A stretch of 9,079 nt of DNA, taken from NCBI GenBank assembly GCA_023253795.1, contig JALRFG010000070.1, forward strand, positions 1 through 9,079, given 5' to 3'. Each line of letters begins with the position of its first letter. The stretch's first letter is position 1. Made by a program: the position numbers and the translations under genes. This document shows, in pieces, positions 1-6,174 of this stretch. The DNA comes from Methylocystis sp. (GTDB lineage Bacteria > Pseudomonadota > Alphaproteobacteria > Rhizobiales > Beijerinckiaceae). The notes under the pieces were generated by a model, which ran no database searches, was not told the origin of the DNA, and worked only from the letters and a program-made list of their open reading frames with translations.

Positions 1-1
1 T

Positions 2-574
2 TTCAATGTGCTGTTGCAGGTGCTTGATGACGGACGTCTGACCGATGGTCAGGGGCGTACCGTCGATTTCAAAAACACGCTGATCATCATGACCTCCAAT
101 CTCGGCGCCGAGCTTCTGGTGATGCAGAAGGAGGGGGAAGACTCCTCCGCCGTGCACCAGGAGGTGATGAATGTCGTGCGCGGACATTTCCGGCCGGAGT
201 TCCTGAACCGCATCGACGAGATCATCCTGTTCCATCGTTTGCGTCGTCAGGATATGGGCGCGATTGTCGATATCCAGTTCCGTCGCCTGGCGAAGCTGCT
301 GGAAGATCGCAAGATCACGCTGAAGCCCGACAGCAAGGCGCGCGACTGGCTCGCCGACAAGGGTTACGATCCCGCCTATGGCGCGCGGCCGTTGAAGCGT
401 GTGATGCAGAAGGAATTGCAGGACACGCTCGCCGAACGTCTGCTCGCCGGCGAGATCATCGATGGAGCCTCGGTCGATGTGTCGGCCGATGCGAAAGGGC
501 TGACCATCGACGGCAAGCCGGCACATAGCAAGGAGCCCGCGGCGGCGTTGTATAAAACCGCGGGCAACGCCTAA
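2..574 (+). CDS. clpB: ATP-dependent chaperone ClpB, C-terminal part (5' end outside the window)
   Basis: This is the C-terminal ~190 residues of the ClpB disaggregase, a cytosolic hexameric AAA+ chaperone that works with DnaK to pull proteins out of aggregates. The reading frame is open from base 2 (F-N-V-L-L-Q-V-L-D-D-G-R-L), so the GTG at 8 is an internal Val and not a start. Visible parts of the second AAA+ domain are the post-Walker-B segment DGRLTDGQGRTVDF, the sensor-1 region IIMTSNLG, the arginine-finger segment FRPEFLNRIDE, and the sensor-2 motif YGARPLKR followed by the small C-terminal subdomain. The TSNLG and GRTVDF wording fits ClpB better than ClpA. Walker A/B and the N-terminal and coiled-coil domains lie upstream of the window. 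The stop is TAA at 572-574, followed 30 bases later by an intrinsic terminator. The gene converges with coaA. Confidence 0.95.
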   Translation, partial: FNVLLQVLDDGRLTDGQGRTVDFKNTLIIMTSNLGAELLVMQKEGEDSSAVHQEVMNVVRGHFRPEFLNRIDEIILFHRLRRQDMGAIVDIQFRRLAKLLEDRKITLKPDSKARDWLADKGYDPAYGARPLKRVMQKELQDTLAERLLAGEIIDGASVDVSADAKGLTIDGKPAHSKEPAAALYKTAGNA

Positions 575-604
575 CGGCTGATCCCTGTAAGAATGATAGC
601 TCTC

Positions 605-638
605 AACCCCTCTTCGGCTTGCGGAAGAGGGGTTTTTT
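605..638 (+). terminator. Intrinsic terminator of clpB
   Basis: A perfect 11-bp stem is formed by AACCCCTCTTC (605-615) and GAAGAGGGGTT (624-634), with an 8-base loop. A run of six T (633-638) follows, two of them inside the stem. It lies 30 bases past the clpB stop in the clpB direction. Read from the other strand there is no T-run after the stem, so it should act mainly on clpB transcription. The coaA stop codon (637-639, minus strand) sits in the T/A tract. Confidence 0.88.
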
Positions 639-1575
639 ATAATTTCCGCAACGCGACTTCTTCAATCCGGTGATCGGCGCCCTTGGTGAGCACGAGGCTG
701 GCGCGCGGGCGCGTCGGCGCAATATTGTTGCGCAGGTTTTCGAGATTGATCGTCGTCCAGATTTCGCGCGCGACGCGGACGGCTTCTGCGTCATCGAGTT
801 CGGCGTATTTGCGAAAATAGGAGCGCGGATCGCGGAAGGCGGTTTGGCGCAAGCTCAGGAAACGATCGATATACCAGCGCTCCAGCACATCTTCCTGCGC
901 ATCGAGATAGATCGAGAAATCAAAAAAGTCCGACACGAAGGGAATGTCGCGCGGTTGGCGCGAGGGCCGCGCCGCCAGCACATTGACGCCCTCGACGATG
1001 AGAATGTCTGGATGATCGACGCTTTCCGTCTCGCCCTCGACGACATCATAGACAAGATGCGAGTAAACCGGCGCCGTGACATGCGGCGCGCCGGCTTTGA
1101 CGTCCGAAAGAAAGCGCAGCAACGCCTTGTGGTCGTAACTCTCCGGAAAGCCCTTTTTGTCCATCAGGCCTTCGCGTTCGAGCGCGGCGTTGGGCAGCAG
1201 AAAGCCGTCGGTGGTGATCAGTCCTACCTTGGGCGTGTTTGGCCAGCGGGACAGCAGCGCCCGCAGCACGCGCGCCGTCGTCGATTTACCGGCGGAGACG
1301 GAACCCGCGACGCCGATGATATAGGGCACCTTGCCGTCGCCGGCGCCCAGAAAGCGTTGCGTCGCCTTGAACAGTCCTTGCGTCGCCGCAACATAGAGCG
1401 CCAGCAGACGCGACAGCGGCAGATAGATTTCGATGACTTCTTCCAGCGAGATCGGATCGTGCAGCGATTTGAGGCGCGACAGATCCTCAAGCGTCAGCGT
1501 CAGTGGCGTATCGGCGCGCAGATGCGCCCATTCCTCGCGGGTGAAGCGACGATAGGGCGACCCGACGGCGTTCAC
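637..1575 (-). CDS. coaA: Type I pantothenate kinase
   Basis: This is the bacterial type I pantothenate kinase. It uses ATP to phosphorylate pantothenate to 4'-phosphopantothenate, the first and usually feedback-controlled step of coenzyme A synthesis, in the cytosol. At 312 aa it is close to the usual ~316. Family landmarks are an N-terminal YRRFTREEW box (8-16), a Walker A loop GSVSAGKST (91-99, K97), TTDGFLLPN (121-129) carrying the candidate catalytic Asp123, DKKGFPESYD (139-148), YSHLVYD (171-177) and IVEGVNVL (193-200). The start is GTG at 1573-1575. It shares four bases (GTGA) with the hisE stop and has GCGGAG seven bases upstream, so translation is probably coupled to hisE. It is the last gene of the his operon. 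Its TAA stop lies inside the T/A tract of the converging clpB terminator. I see no separate promoter. Confidence 0.95.
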   Translation of the reverse strand: MNAVGSPYRRFTREEWAHLRADTPLTLTLEDLSRLKSLHDPISLEEVIEIYLPLSRLLALYVAATQGLFKATQRFLGAGDGKVPYIIGVAGSVSAGKSTTARVLRALLSRWPNTPKVGLITTDGFLLPNAALEREGLMDKKGFPESYDHKALLRFLSDVKAGAPHVTAPVYSHLVYDVVEGETESVDHPDILIVEGVNVLAARPSRQPRDIPFVSDFFDFSIYLDAQEDVLERWYIDRFLSLRQTAFRDPRSYFRKYAELDDAEAVRVAREIWTTINLENLRNNIAPTRPRASLVLTKGADHRIEEVALRKL

Positions 1576-1895
1576 GAACCGGCTCCGCGCGACGCCTTTT
1601 CGGCGAGACCCGACTGGCTGGTGCGTCGCTCCAGCTCCTGCACCACTTCGGCGAGGGCGATGTCTTTCGCCTCCAGCAAGACCAGCAGATGATAGAGCAC
1701 GTCCGCCGCCTCCATCGTCAGCTCTTTGCGATCATCGCCCATGGCGGCGATCACCGCTTCAACCGCTTCTTCGCCGAATTTTTTGGCGATGCGCGGCGGG
1801 CCGGCGTCGAACAGGCTTTTGGTGTAGGACTTTGAGGCGTCATCGCGCCGACGCGCTTTGATCAGCGCGGCAAGATCGTCGAGCGAGAAACTCAT
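1572..1895 (-). CDS. hisE: Phosphoribosyl-ATP pyrophosphatase HisE
   Basis: HisE hydrolyses phosphoribosyl-ATP to phosphoribosyl-AMP and pyrophosphate, the second step of histidine synthesis, in the cytosol. The protein has 107 aa, as expected for a stand-alone HisE not fused to HisI. It shows the MazG-like all-helical metal site: KKFGEEAVEAVIAA (38-51, with E42, E43 and E46) and MEAADVLYHLLVLL (61-74, with E62 and D65). The N-terminal segment SYTKSLFDAG is also typical of the family. The start ATG (1893-1895) overlaps the hisF stop as ATGA, with GGAGG four bases upstream inside the end of hisF. Its own TGA overlaps the coaA GTG. HisI (PR-AMP cyclohydrolase) is not in the window. Confidence rests on the helix motifs and the his-operon position. 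Confidence 0.95.
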   Translation of the reverse strand: MSFSLDDLAALIKARRRDDASKSYTKSLFDAGPPRIAKKFGEEAVEAVIAAMGDDRKELTMEAADVLYHLLVLLEAKDIALAEVVQELERRTSQSGLAEKASRGAGS

Positions 1896-2668
1896 ATCGC
1901 CTCCAGTCCGTCGAGACGCATGGGCAGGCCGGCGGCGGCCATGTGGCGCTTGGCTTGCGGAATTGAATATTCACCGAAGTGAAAAATCGAGGCGGCGAGC
2001 ACAGCGGCGGCATGTCCCTCGCGAACGCCGGCGACGAGATGATCGAGATTGCCGACGCCGCCCGAGGCGATCACCGGCACGCTGACCGCATCGGCGACAG
2101 CGCGAGTCAGCGCAATGTCGAAACCGATTTTGGCGCCGTCGCGATCCATCGACGTCAGCAGGATTTCACCCGCGCCCAGCGCCGTCACTTCGCGCGCGAA
2201 GTCAATCGCGTCAATGCCGGTCGGACGACGGCCGCCATGGGTGAAAATTTCCCATTTGCCGGGGCTCACCTGTTTGGCGTCGATAGCGACGACGATGCAT
2301 TGCGCGCCGAATTTCTCTGCCGCTTCGCGCACGAATTGCGGGTTGGCGACAGCGGCGGTGTTGATCGAGGCTTTGTCGGCGCCGGCGAGCAGGAGATTGC
2401 GGATGTCGTCGAGCGTGCGCACGCCGCCGCCAACCGTCAGTGGCATAAAGCAGGCTTCCGCTGTGCGTTGCACGACATCGAGCAGAATGCCGCGATTTTC
2501 ATGGCTGGCGGTGATGTCGAGAAAGCAGAGCTCGTCGGCCCCGGCGGCGTCATAAGCGATGGCGCATTCGACCGGATCACCGGCGTCGCGCAAATCGACG
2601 AAATTGACGCCCTTGACGACGCGGCCTTCCTTGACGTCGAGGCAGGGGATGACGCGAGCCTTGAGCAT
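1892..2668 (-). CDS. hisF: Imidazole glycerol phosphate synthase cyclase subunit HisF
   Basis: HisF is the (beta/alpha)8-barrel cyclase half of IGP synthase. Ammonia from the partner HisH passes through the barrel and reacts with PRFAR, giving imidazole glycerol phosphate and AICAR. At 258 aa it has the usual length. Two Asp residues fall where the family's catalytic pair is known, D11 in RVIPCLDVKEGRVVKG and D130 in VVAIDAKQV. Phosphate-binding loops are seen at VGGGVR (79-84) and IASGGVG near residue 200. The ATG (2666-2668) overlaps the TAA of the upstream endonuclease gene as TAATG. I see no Shine-Dalgarno sequence in the ~30 bases before it, unlike its operon neighbours, so it probably depends on reinitiating ribosomes. 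It is separated from hisA by the inserted endonuclease gene, whereas hisA-hisF are normally adjacent. Its TGA overlaps the hisE ATG. Confidence 0.97.
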   Translation of the reverse strand: MLKARVIPCLDVKEGRVVKGVNFVDLRDAGDPVECAIAYDAAGADELCFLDITASHENRGILLDVVQRTAEACFMPLTVGGGVRTLDDIRNLLLAGADKASINTAAVANPQFVREAAEKFGAQCIVVAIDAKQVSPGKWEIFTHGGRRPTGIDAIDFAREVTALGAGEILLTSMDRDGAKIGFDIALTRAVADAVSVPVIASGGVGNLDHLVAGVREGHAAAVLAASIFHFGEYSIPQAKRHMAAAGLPMRLDGLEAI

Positions 2669-3672
2669 TATAGTGGCCAGTAGAATTGTTGGAGCGGCAG
2701 TAATTGCTTAGTGCGTTCGTCAAACTCATGATAATAAGCGAGTACAGCGGCCACAAGCTTCTCAAAGTCCATGAGCGTAAGAGGAATGGTTGATCGCTCG
2801 GCTTCATAGTAAGCTTCTTGCGTGAAGCCACCGGTGCTCACATACAAGCCGCACTCATGGGCTCTACGTCCGCCGATAAAACTACGGATATCTGGAGCAC
2901 TGATTCGCGTGCCAGGCCGGTGTTTTACTTCAACGGCAATGCGAGGTGACTGAAATCCAAAACCGTCAGGGGAGGCAAGTATGTCTTTCCCTCGACCAGA
3001 CCCAGCGGGGGACACGCTGGTCTTATAGCCCATCGCTTGCAGAAGCGCTGCGACAAGTTGCTGCATTTCTGACCATGAAACTTTAGCTATGCGATCTTTG
3101 ATTTTCTCGGATGCAAGCTCTGATATCTGATCTAATGATGGGTCAAAGGCGGTTAGGGCGTCTTTTGCATCGAGTATTGTTTCTGTAATAGATTCTTCGG
3201 TTGAGGCCGTTGACCAGAGTTCGTCGGAAACCGCCTCGGCTATCAAAAATATAGTGGATATGGCCCCAAGCGAATTTTTGGCCGGACCTGAGAGTAGATC
3301 GCGACTCTTCTCGTGACTCCAAGCAACCTTGCGCTGATTAAGCAGTTCTTCCGTTTCTGCCTCAGGGAAAAAGGTGCACAATCCAGCAATAGTTCCGCAT
3401 AGATATGATCGTGCTCTCGGATCGTAGGTAACTACTCTGTCACCGACTGACATCTCTCTGGCAAATCTCCAGATTTGACCAGCGCTCATGGAAACGGCTT
3501 GATCACGCATATCAGGATAAGCCTTCCTGACTTGTTCCCACAGTGTTGCCTTGTCTCTAATTTCGGTCGCGGGGCCTGCAGCTGCCCAGCCAATTGCAAC
3601 AATTGATTGCTCTCTGAACTGGTCAAATAAGTAGCCTCCCTCACCGGCGCGCACCATCCAAGTATCAACCAT
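2668..3672 (-). CDS. Mrr-type restriction endonuclease with an N-terminal reader-like domain, inserted between hisA and hisF
   Basis: This is a 334-aa predicted DNA-cleaving defence protein. The C-terminal part (~195-310) looks like the Mrr_cat PD-(D/E)xK fold: helix SWSEMQQLVAALLQAMGY (199-216), GSGRGKD with candidate metal ligand D230, VEVK with E248 and K250, and GLYVSTGGFTQEAYYEAE (275-292). The N-terminal part (~3-100: MVRAGEGG, VAIGW, IWRFAREM, VGDRVVTYDP, YLCGTIAG) plus a linker segment (RDLLSGPAKNSLGAISTIF, 124-142) resembles the front half of many bacterial restriction endonucleases. An EVE/PUA-like modified-base reader is my inference. No methyltransferase lies nearby, so a type IV-like, modification-dependent role is more likely than type II. 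The ATG overlaps the hisA end by 8 bases, with CGGAG eight bases upstream; the TAA overlaps the hisF ATG. Hand counts of five lines give ~45% G+C, and codons such as TTA, AGA and ATT are frequent, so horizontal acquisition is likely. The gene looks intact. Confidence 0.85.
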   Translation of the reverse strand: MVDTWMVRAGEGGYLFDQFREQSIVAIGWAAAGPATEIRDKATLWEQVRKAYPDMRDQAVSMSAGQIWRFAREMSVGDRVVTYDPRARSYLCGTIAGLCTFFPEAETEELLNQRKVAWSHEKSRDLLSGPAKNSLGAISTIFLIAEAVSDELWSTASTEESITETILDAKDALTAFDPSLDQISELASEKIKDRIAKVSWSEMQQLVAALLQAMGYKTSVSPAGSGRGKDILASPDGFGFQSPRIAVEVKHRPGTRISAPDIRSFIGGRRAHECGLYVSTGGFTQEAYYEAERSTIPLTLMDFEKLVAAVLAYYHEFDERTKQLLPLQQFYWPL

Positions 3673-4411
3673 TGGGCTTGCTCCGCGACTTCTTAATCAG
3701 CGCCAGCGCTTCGGACGGATCGAGGCGGCCGTCATAAAGCGCGCGGCCGGTGATGGCGCCGGCGATCCGCGCGCAATCGGGCTGCAACAGGCGTTCGACA
3801 TCGGCGAGCGAGGCGAGGCCGCCCGAGGCGATCACCGGAATGGTCAGCGCATGGGCGAGGCCGAGCGTCTGCTCGATGTTGAGGCCGGTCAAAATGCCGT
3901 CGCGCGCGATGTCGGTGTAGATGATGGCTGCGACGCCGGCGTCTTCGAACTGCCGACCGAGATCAAGCGCCGACATGGTGGTGGCGCGCGCCCAGCCATC
4001 GACGGCGACCATGCCGTCGCGCGCGTCAATGCCGACGGCGACGCGACCGGGATAGAGACGCGCCGCATCATGCACAAAGGAGGGATCCTTCACCGCCGCC
4101 GTGCCGATGATGACGCGGGAGACGCCCTTGTCGAGCCAGCCGGCGAGCGTGCGCATGTCGCGAATGCCGCCGCCGAGTTGCACCGGGATCGTCAGCGCGG
4201 CGAGGATCGCCTCGACCGCTTGCGCATTGCGCGGCGCGCCGGCGAAGGCGCCATCGAGATCGACGACATGCAGATATTCAAAGCCCTGCGACTGGAAGGC
4301 GCGGGCCTGTTCGGCCGGATCGTCGTTGAAGACGGTGGCGCGGTCCATGTCGCCCTGCGCGAGACGCACGCACTGGCCTTCTTTTAGATCGATCGCTGGA
4401 AACAAAATCAC
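3665..4411 (-). CDS. hisA: ProFAR isomerase HisA
   Basis: HisA is a (beta/alpha)8-barrel enzyme that performs the Amadori rearrangement of ProFAR to PRFAR, the substrate of HisF-HisH. I prefer the GTG at 4409-4411 (248 aa). It overlaps the hisH stop as GTGA, has TGAGG eight bases upstream, and gives the family-typical start (M)ILFPAIDLKEG with catalytic Asp at position 8. An upstream in-frame GTG at 4418-4420 would add three residues (251 aa) but places the GAG directly against the start codon. Other landmarks on the 248-aa numbering are the second catalytic Asp at D129 in GIDARDG, LGGGIRD (79-85), and the phosphate loop VIASGGL. The C-terminus ends ...KKSRSKPNG, and its TGA lies inside the first codons of the downstream endonuclease gene, an 8-base overlap. 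The gene is related to hisF by ancient duplication. Confidence 0.95.
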   Translation of the reverse strand: MILFPAIDLKEGQCVRLAQGDMDRATVFNDDPAEQARAFQSQGFEYLHVVDLDGAFAGAPRNAQAVEAILAALTIPVQLGGGIRDMRTLAGWLDKGVSRVIIGTAAVKDPSFVHDAARLYPGRVAVGIDARDGMVAVDGWARATTMSALDLGRQFEDAGVAAIIYTDIARDGILTGLNIEQTLGLAHALTIPVIASGGLASLADVERLLQPDCARIAGAITGRALYDGRLDPSEALALIKKSRSKPNG

Positions 4412-5058
4412 GGACGCCACCTCAGATAATTGGCGATCAGCGCAAGGCCGAGCCTCTGGCTTTTTTCGGGATGGAACTGCACGCCGACAAGATTGTCGCG
4501 CGCCACCGCCGCCGTCAGCGGCGCGCCGTAATCGGTGTGCGCCAGCACATGTGCGGAATCGACGGGAGCAAAGTGAAAGGAGTGAACGAAATAGGCGTGC
4601 AGACCCTTCGCGCCGGTGGCGACGCCGTCAAAGATCGGATGCGGTCGGGCGAGATCAAGCGTATTCCAGCCCATGTGCGGAATTTTCAACGCAGGATCAG
4701 CTGGCTTGATCGCGACGACATCGCCGCCGATCCAGTCCAGCCCGGCGCTTTCGCCATGTTCGAGACCACGCGTCGCCATCAGTTGCATGCCGACGCAAAT
4801 GCCAAGGAACGGCCGGCCGCGTTCGATCACGGCTTCGCGCAAGGCGGCGTCGAGACCGGGCAGCGCCTGCAGTCCGGCGCGACAATCAGCAAAGGCGCCG
4901 ACGCCGGGCAGAACAATCCGCTCGGCGCGACGGATCACGTCCGGGTCGCTGGTGACGGTGATGGCGTCCGTCACGCCCTGTTCGCGCGCGGCGCGCTCAA
5001 AGGCCTTTTGCGCGGAGTGGAGATTGCCGGAGCCATAATCGATGATTGCGGTGGTCAC
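4408..5058 (-). CDS. hisH: Imidazole glycerol phosphate synthase glutaminase subunit HisH
   Basis: HisH is a class I glutamine amidotransferase. It releases ammonia from glutamine and feeds it to the HisF barrel in the IGP synthase heterodimer. The 216-aa length is normal. Landmarks are the N-terminal IIDYGSGNLHS, the oxyanion-strand segment VLPGVGAF, the nucleophile elbow PFLGICVGMQLM (catalytic Cys in GICVG), the YFVHSFHF segment, and the His-Glu pair in VQFHPEKSQ that completes the Cys-His-Glu triad. The start is GTG at 5056-5058, overlapping the stop of the DUF2628 gene as GTGA, with GGCGGAGG seven bases upstream. The stop overlaps the start of hisA. The partner hisF lies two genes downstream, past the inserted endonuclease gene, so HisH and HisF must still be made in matched amounts from the same message. 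Confidence 0.96.
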   Translation of the reverse strand: MTTAIIDYGSGNLHSAQKAFERAAREQGVTDAITVTSDPDVIRRAERIVLPGVGAFADCRAGLQALPGLDAALREAVIERGRPFLGICVGMQLMATRGLEHGESAGLDWIGGDVVAIKPADPALKIPHMGWNTLDLARPHPIFDGVATGAKGLHAYFVHSFHFAPVDSAHVLAHTDYGAPLTAAVARDNLVGVQFHPEKSQRLGLALIANYLRWRP

Positions 5059-5462
5059 GCAGCGACCTCCGCCGGAAGAGCCGGGGACGTCGCGGCGCCA
5101 AGACGCGCGAAATACACTTCTTCAGCCTCTTCCTCATTTTCGGCGACAACGAGATCGCTTTCGACATAACCGCGTCGCCGTAACGACCACGCCAGGATTT
5201 GTCGTCCTTCGAAACCAAGCCAGGTGGCGAGCGCGAGGCCGAGAAAGCCGGGCAGCAGAGGCGAGGCCTCCGGCAATTTGGCGAGCAGGGGCAACAGCGA
5301 CATCAGCGCGATCACCGTCGCCGCCGGCAGCCAGGCGCGTTTCCACAGCAGCCAGACCGGGCCAAGCAGAAACGCCGGCGTCGAAAAGCCATCGCGCAGA
5401 AACACCATTTTTTCCGGCGCCATTTGCGCGTCCGGCGGCGCAAAAACCGAGAAACTGGCCAT
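5055..5462 (-). CDS. DUF2628 family small membrane protein in the his operon
   Basis: This 135-aa protein of unknown function shows the pattern of the DUF2628 family: VFAPP near the start, a conserved RDGFSTPAFLLGPVWLLWKR block (23-42), and hydrophobic stretches at ~45-61 and ~68-85 that probably span or enter the inner membrane. The tail (~95-122) is charged, with a Glu-rich run ENEEEAEE. I assign no enzymatic role. It sits 37 bases after hisB and overlaps hisH (GTGA), so it is expressed with the histidine genes; as far as I recall, the hisB-DUF2628-hisH order is common in related alphaproteobacteria. The start ATG at 5460-5462 has AAGGGGG about eight bases upstream. Its role could be transport, membrane anchoring or something unrelated to histidine; the sequence does not decide. 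Confidence 0.82.
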   Translation of the reverse strand: MASFSVFAPPDAQMAPEKMVFLRDGFSTPAFLLGPVWLLWKRAWLPAATVIALMSLLPLLAKLPEASPLLPGFLGLALATWLGFEGRQILAWSLRRRGYVESDLVVAENEEEAEEVYFARLGAATSPALPAEVAA

Positions 5463-5499
5463 GGCGGCCGCCCCCTTGGTGAGATCGAAACGCCGGCGC

Positions 5500-6096
5500 T
5501 CAGGCGGTCAGCGTTCCCTTGGTGGAGGGGGCCTCGCCCTGAAGGCGACGCGGGTCGATGGCGACGGCCTTGCCGAAGGCGCGGGCGAAGCCCTTGAAGG
5601 CGCTTTCGGCGATATGGTGGCTGTTGACGCCGCGCAGGCAATCGATGTGCAAACCGATCCGCGCCTGCGTCGCCACCGCCTGAAAAAATTCGCGCACCAT
5701 CTCGGTGTCGAATTCGCCGATGCGCTGCGCCGGGAATTCGGCGTTGAACACCACAAACGGTCGGCCGGAGACATCGACGACGACGCGGGTCAGCGCTTCG
5801 TCCAGCGGCACGTGAACGTCGCCATAGCGGGCGATGCCTTTACGGTCGCCCAGCGCCCGGTCGATCGCCTGTCCCAGCGCGAGGCCGATATCTTCGATGG
5901 TGTGGTGACCGTCGATGTGCAGATCGCCTTTGGCGCGCACGGTGAGATCGAGCGGCGCATGGCGGGCGATCTGATCCAGCATGTGATCGAAAAAGCCGAT
6001 GCCGGTCGAAATTTCGGCGCGGCCTGTCCCGTCGAGATTGACGGTGACGGCGACGCTGGTTTCCTTGGTGTCGCGCTCGACGGATGCGCTGCGCAT
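5500..6096 (-). CDS. hisB: Imidazoleglycerol-phosphate dehydratase HisB (monofunctional)
   Basis: HisB removes water from imidazole glycerol phosphate to give imidazole acetol phosphate, using a di-manganese centre in a 24-mer. The 198-aa product is the dehydratase alone; the histidinol-phosphatase domain fused in enterobacterial HisB is absent. Landmarks are the metal motifs DGHHTIED and NSHHIAESAFKG, plus the family segments GIGFFDHMLDQIARH and YGDVHVPLDEAL. I chose the ATG at 6094-6096 because it gives the family's usual opening (RSASVERDTKETSVAV). The frame stays open for 96 more codons upstream, but that stretch has no family similarity and would cover the hslV start. GGAAGG lies about 11 bases before the ATG, so spacing is a little long. 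It is the first gene of the leftward operon and diverges from hslV. Confidence 0.95.
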   Translation of the reverse strand: MRSASVERDTKETSVAVTVNLDGTGRAEISTGIGFFDHMLDQIARHAPLDLTVRAKGDLHIDGHHTIEDIGLALGQAIDRALGDRKGIARYGDVHVPLDEALTRVVVDVSGRPFVVFNAEFPAQRIGEFDTEMVREFFQAVATQARIGLHIDCLRGVNSHHIAESAFKGFARAFGKAVAIDPRRLQGEAPSTKGTLTA

Positions 6097-6174
6097 GGGT
6101 TCTCTGGCCTTCCGAATATCGCCCCGGATCAAGGGGCTGGCGCGTAGCTCTGGGATTGCCGCGATATGTAGCAA

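Noticed and set aside
670..1692. Long plus-strand open frame (340 codons) opposite coaA and hisE
   Set aside because: It lies antisense to two clearly recognised genes, and its Arg/Asp/Ala-rich translation has no family motif; it is typical of shadow frames in G+C-rich DNA.
2668..3672. Complete type II restriction-modification system
   Set aside because: No methyltransferase or specificity gene is present; both flanks are histidine genes, so only a stand-alone nuclease can be claimed.
2600..3700. Transposon or integron carrying the endonuclease gene
   Set aside because: No transposase, terminal inverted repeats or clear target duplication at the borders; the shared AATG is too short to count.
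5224..6147. Plus-strand open frame (307 codons) opposite hisB and the DUF2628 gene
   Set aside because: Antisense shadow of hisB; no motif and no convincing ribosome site.
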